Shown in pieces: positions 1-8,535 of a stretch of DNA of 64,000 nucleotides. The notes beneath the pieces are model-generated. The model saw nothing but the letters and a program-made list of their open reading frames with translations, did not search any database and was not told the DNA's origin. Source of the stretch: Blastocystis hominis. Lineage: Eukaryota > Sar > Bigyra > Opalinata > Blastocystidae. Made by a program: the position numbers and the translations under genes. The DNA is taken from contig NW_013171867.1 in assembly GCF_000151665.1 (NCBI RefSeq), positions 250,946 through 314,945 on the forward strand, in the 5' to 3' direction. Each line of letters starts with the position of its first letter. Position 1 is the stretch's first letter.

Positions 1-693
1 CATGTCGCTGTTTGTAGGAACGCACAATTTCCACAATTACACGGTGGGCAAGTCCAGTGCCGATTCCTCTGCGCAGAGACACATTCTAGGGATTTCGGTG
101 AGCGATCCTATTCGAATTCACGATGGATTGTATATCCGCGTGTGTTTGGAGGGACAGAGCTTCATGTTGCATCAGATTCGAAAAATGATCGGAATCGCGA
201 TCGAAGTGGCGAGAGGTCGTTGCTCACTCCACACAGCGAATAGTAGCTTGAGTCGAGGAACCATGTTCACTCCCATGGCTCCAAGCACGGGATTGTTTTT
301 ATCGATGGTACTCTGTTGCATTATCCCTCTATTGTAGCCTATATTTGCCGAGTACAACAAGAAACAGAACGACCCAACACGAGTGATCGATTTCACGAGT
401 GAAGATGTTCAAAGAATTCGATGCGAATTTACGAAGACACAAATTTACGAGCATATTGACGAGCAAATCAAAGCGGAACATGTATTCTCTGCTTGGATTG
501 CATCAAATGACAGTTTGAATAAAGAATATGTGGTAAGAATTAGGAATTTGAATTTGATGTGTTGTAGGTTTCGTACCCGAGCAAGGAAGATTTAAGCCGT
601 ATGGAGACGGAAGCACGGGAGTTAAACAAGCTCAAGAGGCGAGAAAAGGATGAGAAATGGGAGAAAAAGAGAAAGATCGAAAAGAAGGACTAA
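1..693 (+). CDS. PUS1: tRNA pseudouridine synthase, PUS1/TruA family (3' part)
   Basis: Makes pseudouridine in tRNA. The gene enters from the left edge, so the catalytic N-terminal half is missing. Visible family marks are FVGTHNFHNYT, the GQSFMLHQIRKMIG block, and MAPSTGLFL followed by FAEYNKK, which matches the human PUS1 spacing without needing an intron in between. Exons: 1-307, 338-532, 568-693 (introns 30 and 35 nt). The C-terminus is a lysine-rich charged tail ending at TAA 691-693. A weak 3' motif (CTTTGTTG) lies about 20 nt downstream. Family call is firm; the subfamily (PUS1 versus PUS2) is inferred. Confidence 0.85.
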
Positions 694-939
694 ACGAAGT
701 GTAGAACACCTCTTTGTTGTATCCACGTTGTGCCTCCGAATATCTATGTGCTATCTGACGTCATCTTCCTCCTCTTAGACAGATTAGGATTGCAATCATC
801 GCGAATAATTTTGGAAAAAGCAGTGCAAAATAATGCGGAAATCTTATTTCGTCGCTTGCCCGATTTCATGATAATGAAGGAAAACCACTGTACAAATGTT
901 CTAACCACTCCTTATCAATAAACTCTTTCGTTTGTAATC

Positions 940-2247
940 ATGGGTAAGGAAAAGCCTCATATTAACTTGGTCGTCATTGGACACGTCGATTCTGGAAAGT
1001 CCACCACCACTGGTCACTTGATCTATGCTTGCGGTGGTATTGATAAGCGTACCATTGAGCGTTTTGAGAAGGAGGCCAACGAGATTGGTAAGGGATCCTT
1101 CAAGTACGCTTGGGTGCTGGACAAGATGAAGGCCGAGCGTGAGCGTGGTATCACCATTGATATTTCTCTGTGGAAGTTCCAGACTGAGAAGTACTTCTTC
1201 ACCATCATCGATGCCCCTGGTCACCGTGACTTCATCAAGAACATGATCACCGGTACCTCTCAGGCCGATGTTGCCATTCTGATCATTGCTGCCGGAACTG
1301 GAGAGTTCGAGGCTGGTTACGGAAAGAACGGTCAGACTCGTGAGCACGCTCTTCTTGCCAACACTCTGGGAGTGAAGCAGATGATCTGCTGCGTGAACAA
1401 GATGGATGACAAGTCCGTGAACTACTCCGAGGCTCGTTACAAGGAGATCAAGGCTGAGATGACCAGCTTCTTGACCAAGGTCGGTTACCAGAAGGTGGAG
1501 GAGCGTATTCCCTTCATTCCCATCTCTGGATTCAACGGAGATAACATGTTGGAGCGCTCTGCTAACATGCCCTGGTACAAGGGACCCACTCTGATTGAGG
1601 CTCTGGACAACATTCATCCTCCTAAGCGCCCTGTGGATAAGCCTCTGCGTCTTCCTCTGCAGGATGTGTACAAGATCGGAGGTATTGGTACAGTGCCTGT
1701 GGGCCGTGTGGAGACCGGTATCCTGAAGCCCGGTATGACCGTGACCTTCGCTCCCGTGGGTGTGACCACTGAAGTCAAGTCTGTGGAAATGCACCACGAG
1801 TCGATTCCTCAGGCTCTGCCCGGAGACAACGTCGGTTTCAACGTGAAGAACGTGTCTGTGAAGGACATTCACCGTGGAAACGTGTGCGGAGATGCCAAGA
1901 ACGATCCTCCTTGCAGAGTGGAGTCGTTCACCGCTCAGGTCATTGTGATGAACCACCCCTCGGGTATTCGTCCTGGTTACTGCCCTGTGATGGATTGCCA
2001 CACTGCTCACATTGCCTGCAAGTTCGAGAAGATCATGTCCGAGATGGATAAGCGTACCGGAAAGGTCCTGCGTGAGAACCCCGATATCGTCAAGAACGGA
2101 AAGTCCATGATGGCCGAGCTGGTGCCTTCCAAGCCTCTCTGCGTCGAGTCCTTCCAGGATTATCCTCCTCTGGGTCGTTTCGCCGTCCGTGATATGAGAC
2201 AGACTGTCGCTGTGGGTATTATTAAGTCCACTGTCCGTGCTAAGTAA
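940..2247 (+). CDS. TEF1: Translation elongation factor 1-alpha (eEF1A)
   Basis: GTPase that delivers aminoacyl-tRNA to the ribosome. It is a single uninterrupted exon of 435 aa. GTPase motifs are plain: GHVDSGKST (about residues 14-22), DAPGH, and NKMD; the effector-region RGITIDIS and the C-terminal [20 protein letters not shown] block are also present. The ATG at 940 follows a short leader and is the only Met that gives the conserved [15 protein letters not shown] start. The TAA is followed 29 nt later by an exact TGTTTGTT (2277-2284). No intron, like several other highly expressed genes of the genus. Confidence 0.98.
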   Translation: MGKEKPHINLVVIGHVDSGKSTTTGHLIYACGGIDKRTIERFEKEANEIGKGSFKYAWVLDKMKAERERGITIDISLWKFQTEKYFFTIIDAPGHRDFIKNMITGTSQADVAILIIAAGTGEFEAGYGKNGQTREHALLANTLGVKQMICCVNKMDDKSVNYSEARYKEIKAEMTSFLTKVGYQKVEERIPFIPISGFNGDNMLERSANMPWYKGPTLIEALDNIHPPKRPVDKPLRLPLQDVYKIGGIGTVPVGRVETGILKPGMTVTFAPVGVTTEVKSVEMHHESIPQALPGDNVGFNVKNVSVKDIHRGNVCGDAKNDPPCRVESFTAQVIVMNHPSGIRPGYCPVMDCHTAHIACKFEKIMSEMDKRTGKVLRENPDIVKNGKSMMAELVPSKPLCVESFQDYPPLGRFAVRDMRQTVAVGIIKSTVRAK

Positions 2248-2276
2248 ACGAAAGTACATTTCTTCAATCCATTGCG

Positions 2277-2284
2277 TGTTTGTT
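2277..2284 (+). terminator. TGTTTGTT 3'-end motif of TEF1
   Basis: Exact 8-mer 29 nt after the TEF1 stop. In Blastocystis this motif lies about 5 nt downstream of the poly(A) site; assignment here is by sequence only. Confidence 0.75.
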
Positions 2285-2405
2285 GGGAATAAGTTTGAGA
2301 GAGAGGTGTGATGTGATGTGAGCTGCTATAATAATAACCAAGGCGTTTCATTCAATTGTGTCTCATTTCATCCCCTCCCCACTATCCTCATTTTAATCTT
2401 TAACT

Positions 2406-4220
2406 ATGGTAAACCTTTTACTTCTCTTGACCCTTTTCACGAGTGTATTTGCTGGTAATTTTACCATCGGAAAGGATTCGTATCTTCTCAACAACCAGCC
2501 CATTCAGCTCATCTCCGCTGCTTTCCACTATTTCAGAGTCCATCCAGATCGCTGGGAGGACACCTTCAAGAAGCTGGCCAACGCAGGTATGAACACGGTC
2601 GAAACCTACATTGCTTGGAATATGCACGAGCCGGAGCAGGGAGAGTTTCAATTCGAGGGGGCCAACGATCTTAACCGATATTTGACCCTCGCTGAGAAGT
2701 ACAACTTTTTGGTCATTGTGCGTCCTGGACCTTATATTTGTGCCGAATGGGAGTTTGGAGGCCTTCCCTACTGGTTGCTCAAGGAGGACGACATCCAAAT
2801 CCGAACCAACGATCCCAAGTACATGAAACCGGTCACTGCCTGGTACAGCGTGCTGCTCCCCATCCTGGCTCCCCATATGATCACAAACGGAGGAGGCATT
2901 ATCATGGTGCAGATTGAGAACGAGTATGGCAGTTACCCTGCCTGTGACAAGGACTACTTGGCGCAGCTCTACGACCTCACGGTTCAGTATTTAGGTCCCG
3001 ACACCACCTACGTCACCTTCACAACCGATGGTCCCACCGACCAAATGGTGACCTGCGGCCGTCTGGCCGGCAAGGCCTACAGCACCGTGGATTTCGGTCC
3101 CGGCGACGCGCACAGCCAGCTGGCGGTGATGCGGAAGTACGAGCCGGTGGGTCCTCTGCAGAACTCGGAGTTCTACCCGGGGTGGCTGGACCACTGGACG
3201 GAGAAACATCAGAAGACGGCGATCCAGCCGATCCTGGACACGATGACGGAGATGTACGAGATGGGAGCCAATTGGAACTTCTACGTGTTCATCGGAGGCA
3301 CCAACTGGGGCTTCATGAGCGGCGCGAACGGCGGCGGCGAGCTGCTGCAGCCGCAGCCGACGAGCTACGATTACGACGCTCCGCTGTCCGAAGCGGGCGA
3401 CATGACGGAGAAATACAAAGCGATCCGCGATCAGATCGGCAAGTGGAAGAAGCTGCCGCAGTACGACGTGCAGGACACGAAGAAGGCGAGCTACGGAACG
3501 ATCCGCTTCACGGAGCGCGCGTCGCTCTGGGAGAACTTGGAAGCACTGGACCGGCAGCCCGTGAAGGCCGATCGTCCGCTGTCGATGGAGAAACTGGGTC
3601 TGGACTACGGGTTTGTGCTGTATCGCACGTCCATCGTGCAGGGCGGCACGCTGCGAGTAGCCACCGTGCACGATCGCGCGTACGTGTTCCTGGACCAAGC
3701 CTTCCTGGGACTCATCGAGCGAGCGAACTGCTCGGTGACGGTGGAGGTTCCGGGCAGCGGCGTGCTGGATATCCTGGTGGAGAGCATGGGCCGATTGAAC
3801 TACGGAGCGCAGATGACCGATCGGAAGGGCATTCTGGGCGATGTGACGCTGAACGGAGGCGTGCTGCAGGGATGGGAGATGATGCGATTGGGCATGAAGG
3901 ATCTCTCCAATGTGCAGTGGAAGCCCGTGAAGGAAGCGAACGAAGAAGAGGCGGAGCGAACGGGACCCGCCTTCTATCGAAGCTTTGTGGAGATTAAAGA
4001 GACGGCGGATACGTTCATTAACCCCAAGGGATGGACCAAGGGACACATCTACGCCAATGGATTCAACTTGGGACGCTATTGGACCGTGGGACCGCAGTTG
4101 ACGCTGTATGTGCCCGAGCCGCTGTTGAGAAAGGGAACCAATGAGTTTGTGAGTTTTGAGATTCGTGGAACGGACAGACTGACCATGTCCTTGGACGATG
4201 TGCATCAGATTGATATTTAA
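2406..4220 (+). CDS. Secreted/lysosomal beta-galactosidase, glycoside hydrolase family 35
   Basis: Removes terminal beta-galactose from glycans. 604 aa in one exon. An N-terminal signal peptide (MVNLLLLLTLFTSVFAG) sends it to the secretory pathway or lysosome. The GH35 TIM barrel covers roughly residues 25-340: the acid/base Glu is E173 in QIENEYGSY and the nucleophile is E255 in NSEFYPGWLDHW, both matching animal GLB1. Galactose-binding beta-sandwich domains follow, ending in the typical KGxxYxNGFNLGRYW block. No intron, unlike most neighbours; recent acquisition from bacteria is possible but not shown. TAA 4218-4220, TGTTTGTT at 4258-4265. Confidence 0.95.
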   Translation: MVNLLLLLTLFTSVFAGNFTIGKDSYLLNNQPIQLISAAFHYFRVHPDRWEDTFKKLANAGMNTVETYIAWNMHEPEQGEFQFEGANDLNRYLTLAEKYNFLVIVRPGPYICAEWEFGGLPYWLLKEDDIQIRTNDPKYMKPVTAWYSVLLPILAPHMITNGGGIIMVQIENEYGSYPACDKDYLAQLYDLTVQYLGPDTTYVTFTTDGPTDQMVTCGRLAGKAYSTVDFGPGDAHSQLAVMRKYEPVGPLQNSEFYPGWLDHWTEKHQKTAIQPILDTMTEMYEMGANWNFYVFIGGTNWGFMSGANGGGELLQPQPTSYDYDAPLSEAGDMTEKYKAIRDQIGKWKKLPQYDVQDTKKASYGTIRFTERASLWENLEALDRQPVKADRPLSMEKLGLDYGFVLYRTSIVQGGTLRVATVHDRAYVFLDQAFLGLIERANCSVTVEVPGSGVLDILVESMGRLNYGAQMTDRKGILGDVTLNGGVLQGWEMMRLGMKDLSNVQWKPVKEANEEEAERTGPAFYRSFVEIKETADTFINPKGWTKGHIYANGFNLGRYWTVGPQLTLYVPEPLLRKGTNEFVSFEIRGTDRLTMSLDDVHQIDI

Positions 4221-4257
4221 GAAGAGAAAGAGAAGTGTGTATTGTTGTTGTTGTTAG

Positions 4258-4265
4258 TGTTTGTT
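4258..4265 (+). terminator. TGTTTGTT 3'-end motif of the GH35 gene
   Basis: Exact 8-mer 37 nt after the stop codon, in a T/G-rich tract. Confidence 0.7.
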
Positions 4266-4407
4266 GTTATATATTATTATCTATTAGTAGAAAGGTATAT
4301 TAATAATAATAATACTGATTGAAGAGTGGGCAAGTGAATCGCATTCTCTCATCGCTTTGAACAATCCGAGTGCACCATTGTATGCAACGCTCGTAATTCA
4401 AGATTCC

Positions 4408-4415
4408 AACAAACA
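4408..4415 (-). terminator. TGTTTGTT 3'-end motif, in-frame inside the open frame
   Basis: Exact motif on the minus strand. It sits at codon phase 3 of the unknown gene (reads V-C), with T-N4 spacing to a codon-initial T at 4420. Confidence 0.65.
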
Positions 4416-4419
4416 CCAA

Positions 4420-5131
4420 ATGGCAAAATCTTAGCATATGCAATAGATAAAATTGATAAAAAGTCTTGATCTGTTAGATACGAAGAAGCACCAGTTCCAT
4501 TATCCAAAAATGGAACATATTCATGATTCACAGGATCATAGCCAGAGACGGACGAATCTGAATTGGAAGAATGGAATGAACCCTTCCTTTTGGATGTTCG
4601 AATGGAAACGTATGAAGATGAAGGCTGATCATCATCCACTGAGTCGACGCGGAATGATCGAGCACTGTTCTGTTGATGAGTGATAGAAGGCACAGATGAA
4701 CTAATGTCACTAAAGGCATTACTGGAGTTCAGAGATTTTCTCTTCTCTGAATTAGACAATTGGGGAAAAGAAGGAGTTTTCTCCAAAACAGGATCGGATT
4801 GTTTCAGTGACGGGTAGTAAGCGTCATTTGCGAGGCTGTTGCGAAATCCGCCACCACTGTTCCGTAATGAATTTAATTCTCCATAACAGACAGTATTCCG
4901 GTAATTCATAGTCTTTCTTCTACTTCGAAACGTTGGGATGCGAATGGTAATAGGTGGTAGAGTAGTTGGGTTGTTCACTGGTTCTCGGCTGGACTCATCA
5001 TGTCCAGATTTCTTTCTTTGGATGCCTTTCACTTTAGGCTCCTCACTTTCTGGAGTTGACCTTGTAGAATCCACAGGACATTTCGGTACTTCTCCAGAGG
5101 ATGAATAATAATACTTGATTTTCGTATTCAT
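4420..5131 (-). CDS. Unknown serine-rich protein; stop probably made by polyadenylation
   Basis: I recognise no family. From the Met at 5131 the frame gives 237 aa, rich in Ser, Asn and charged residues and probably largely disordered, with basic/serine patches (RSRRKTMNYR, SIRTSKRKGSF). The open frame extends upstream to 5167 without an ATG, so another short 5' exon is possible. There is no genomic stop at the expected end: codon T(4420) is followed by 4 nt and then the minus-strand motif TGTTTGTT (4415-4408), so cleavage after that T plus A-tail would give UAA. Reading through to the genomic TGA at 4349 would add 24 residues. The gene lies 3' of CDC20 on the same strand. Confidence 0.55.
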
Positions 5132-5234
5132 CTTCCCACAATGGGCGAGTACACAATTTTGGATCACGCGCTAAAATAAAATCTTTTGTAAGAAATCAAA
5201 TTCCGCGATTATATTTTTGTTTTCATCAAACATT

Positions 5235-6598
5235 TTATCGTATACGGTTAAAAGACGGCATCGATGCAGAATTCGATGGGACACCACTCTTCTTGTCAGA
5301 ATAGCTCGTTCCAAAGATCCTCCAGAATGTCATGCGTTCATCAGCTCCTGCCGAGCATACAACAGTGCCATCTGGCGATACTGCCAGATGCAGAATTCGA
5401 TTTTCGTGTCCAAAGAACTCCTTGATCAGCGTCATACTGGGATACTTCCACAGACAAAGCTGATTCTTTGCATATCCATGAGAAGAAAGCAGTTCTTTTT
5501 CGTGCGGATTCCACCGCAATGAGCACACTTGCGACCCCGTGTCGATACTATTCAGCAACGTCCCGGAAGACGCATTCCACAACTTGATGCATCGATCGGC
5601 CGTTCCTCCTCCAGTGGCTAAGATATTGCTCTGGTAGGGGCACCACGCCAGTGCACGCACAGCGACCGTGTGATCGGTGAGGATATTGAACGCTTCGACG
5701 TCCCCTGCAACTTGACTATCAAACAAACAAACTCGATTGTCATTTCCCCCGGAAGCGAGATACTTCCCGTCCAGGGACCACGCTAGACCACACACCTCCT
5801 GGTCATGTCCGTGGTAGATTGTGGTGACGTGGTTCGCGATGCGGACATCATGATTAATGACGAGGGCATCGCGGCCTCCAGAGGTGAGGAGATAGTGATT
5901 CCAAGCGAGTGCGCCCACTCTGGCCTTATGGCCGCCCATCGTGCGCGTTTTCTTCTGCTGGGCGCAATCCCAGAGCTGCACGTCGTTCGAGCTTGTTCCG
6001 ACGGCCAGATAATTCCCTCCGTCTTTCAGCCAAGACAGAGAGCAGATATATTCGCCGTTCTTGCAGGGAGAAAACTGGTCGACATTACCGGTGGAGGGAT
6101 TCCAGAGATAGACTTTGTCTTCGAGTGCAACAGCGAGAATGTTGTTCGCTCCCCAATCCAGAAGGTTTAGATAGTAGTCGTTTCGAAGATCGGGAGCGTT
6201 CAGTGTTTTCTCGGGAGAAGAAGGCAGTGGGCGCGTAGGAATCGATGTAGCCATCTCGGTGCTGTTTGTTTTGGAATAGAGCACACGCAGCTTGTTTTGA
6301 TATCCAGTTTCGGGGGTAGGGACTTTTTCTTTGTACACCAAAACGCGTAGATCGTCTTCAGGAGAAGGAGGCGCGTCCTCTTCCATGGCATATGCGGTTT
6401 GCTCCATGTCGATCTCTTCGTGACTTCCTACATTGGGCCCATTCTAGCAATTTAAAAACTGAGCGAACCAGCTACATTGAGTCTTTGCTTGTCTGATTTG
6501 TCGTGAACCTTTTGTTGCCATCGCGAAATTCCCTTTCGTTTTGCAGATCCCTCGTTGTTCTCTCCTTTCACGTCCTCAATCTTTTGATTTGATTGCAT
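5235..6598 (-). CDS. CDC20: CDC20/Fizzy-type APC/C activator, WD40 propeller
   Basis: Substrate adaptor of the anaphase-promoting complex. Exons: 6598-6476 and 6443-5235 (intron 32 nt), 443 aa. The propeller is typical of Cdc20/Cdh1: RNDYYLNLLDWG, YLAVGTSSNDVQLWD, QEVCGLAWSLDGKYLASGGNDN, YQSNILATGGGTADRCIKLWN. The protein ends in Ile-Arg, the IR tail that docks on APC/C TPR subunits. A Trp-Gln-Gln-Lys segment in exon 1 resembles the Cdc20 N-terminus. I cannot find a clear C-box (DRxIPxR) at the position where it should lie. An exact minus-strand TGTTTGTT sits mid-exon (5729-5722) without ending the gene. Confidence 0.9.
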
Positions 6599-6713
6599 GA
6601 AGAGGTGAAAATGAAAGAATGATGATTTTGGGAATTCCAAAACTTGGGGATTTCGATAGAAAAGTGCCTATTTTGGTATTCTCATTGATTATCTCACAAC
6701 ATCACCTTCTATC

Positions 6714-8361
6714 ATGGATGCGGATCCGAATGAATATCTGCGTAAACATGACGATGTGAAATTGCGAAAGCCACCACGAACTGAAGTTCATGTAGTTTTT
6801 TGAATTCTGAATTCGATGAATAGGTGGGAATTGCAGGTCCCGTGGGTCAATCATTCGGTATCGTAGAGAAGAACTGGACATGTCCGAAGTGTGGAAATAG
6901 CAACTTTGGAACGGGAAATTATTGTCACATCTGTAGAGAAAAGAAGCCCCTCGGCGGAGGAGGTCTTCAAATGGACACAGCCATGGTTCGTGATCAAGTA
7001 CTCTCTGTTTGTTGTTCTATTCACACCCCTAGGCTGGAGAAGCCTCCCAGTGGAGAGAGGCGATCGATCCCAAAACCGACAGTCTATATTACATCAACAC
7101 AGTCACCGGGCAGACGCAGTGGCAGCGTCCCGCCGAGCTGGGTCCCGTGGCGTCCGGCACGGGCTGGTACGGCCGCGGCGCTCCTGGCGATGCGCTGTCC
7201 ATCGCGTACGACCGTCAAAACGAGCAGTTCCTAAAGCGTCCTGCGCGGAAGCAAGTGGAATGGATCGCGGCGAACCGCTCGCGGCGCGAGGGCAACAACG
7301 AATACAACATCTGGTACGGTCGGTGGGTGGGCGACAACTGGTCGTACGGAATGGAGCAAGGCGAGCCAGCGACGACGCGGTGCAACGTGGCGCGCGACGC
7401 CGGGTACACGCGCGCGGACAAGGCGGCGGCGGAGGGAAAGGAGGCGTGGTTCTGCATCCATTTCGCGCGCGGGTGCTGCGCGAAGGGAAGCGCGTGCGAG
7501 TACTACCATCGCATCCCGATCCCCGCGGATCTCAAAAACATCAAGCTGGACCGGGACTGCTTCGGCCGCGAGCGATTCGGCGAGCATCGCAAGGATATGG
7601 GCGGAAGTAGGCATGCATGATCATGGCGGTGATGCACAGTCGGCTCGATCAACGACGCGTGCCGCACGCTGTACGTGGCGGGTCTGAAGCGTCTCGACGG
7701 GTACGACCTGAAAGAAGCGATCACGCGGCACTTCTCGGAGTTCGGCGAAGTGGAATTAGTGAACGTGATCTTCCGCCTCTCCATCGCTTTCGTGCGATTC
7801 CGAATGCGCTGCAGCGCCGAGTTCGCCAAGGTCGCCATGGCCGGACAGGCTCTGGACCAGCAGGAAGTGCTGAACATCCGCTGGGCGTTCGCCGATCCGA
7901 ACCCGGTCGCGAAGGAGTCCATCGTGCGCAGCGATCGCGACGCGCTGATTCTCGGTCTGGAAGCGCGCGGAATCGAGTGAGGACGCGGACTGACGCTCAT
8001 TTGCAGCCTCCAGGACCCTGGATATCAGTTCCCCGCCACGTACCAACCGCAGAGCAACGCGGACGCGACGAACCCGAACGCGCTGCCCGACACGTCGCAG
8101 CAATTCGACCGCGCGGCGGCGATGGGATACGGCGTGCTGGAGAAGCGGAAGAAGAAGGCCGAGGCGTTCGTGGAGACCAAGACGTTCGATGAGAGCGCGT
8201 ATGAGCAGGCGACGAATGAGGCGGAGGACGAGGAGCTGGAGAAGGGGCTTGTAAGCGAAGATGTGCAGAGGTTCTTGGATGAGCAGGAAATGAAGAGAAA
8301 CGAGGCGGAGAGGGCGAAAAAGGAGGCGGAAGCAGAAGCAGAAGCGGAGAAGGGGAAGTGA
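6714..8361 (+). CDS. CWC2: Pre-mRNA splicing factor CWC2/RBM22-like, with extra zinc-finger and WW domains
   Basis: Component of the Prp19-related complex that contacts U6 snRNA at the spliceosome core. Exons: 6714-6791, 6824-6997, 7033-7606, 7640-7976, 8007-8361 (introns 32, 35, 33, 30 nt); 505 aa. The C-terminal two thirds are Cwc2: torus segment KPARKQVEWIAANRS, CNVARDAGYTRADK, CCCH zinc finger (CIHFARGCCAKGSACEYYH), GRERFGEHRKDMGG, and an RRM (TLYVAGL to ILNIRWAFADPNP). Upstream sit a RanBP2-type finger (WTCPKCGNSNFGTGNYCHIC) and a WW domain (about residues 90-120), which yeast Cwc2 lacks. Intron 2 holds TGTTTGTT. Charged coiled tail at the C-terminus. Stop 8359-8361, TGTTTGTT at 8377. 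Confidence 0.92.
7006..7013 (+). promoter_or_regulatory. TGTTTGTT inside a 35-nt intron of CWC2
   Basis: Exact 3'-end motif within intron 6998-7032. If used, it would end transcripts just after the zinc-finger exon; whether it is used is unknown. Confidence 0.5.
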
Positions 8362-8376
8362 GAAATGGAGGTGAAT

Positions 8377-8384
8377 TGTTTGTT
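8377..8384 (+). terminator. TGTTTGTT 3'-end motif of CWC2
   Basis: Exact motif 16 nt after the CWC2 stop. A second exact copy lies at 8474-8481, still before the kinesin start, with no extra gene to explain it. Confidence 0.7.
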
Positions 8385-8535
8385 GAGACAAAGGAGTTCG
8401 ATTTGGGGCAGGAATGACGTCGAGAGGTAACAAGAAAACACGGCAGAGCGGATAGTAAATGGAGCTGTTTTTTTGTTTGTTGAGAAAACGGACAAAACGC
8501 CCTGGAAGGAGGGAACAAAAAATATGTATTAGAGG

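Noticed and set aside
209-240. Possible intron in PUS1 with GT and TAG
   Set aside because: Reading through keeps exactly the length seen in human PUS1 between VARG and MAPS.
730-921. 63-codon open frame before TEF1
   Set aside because: No ATG at its start, no family match; it is the TEF1 promoter region.
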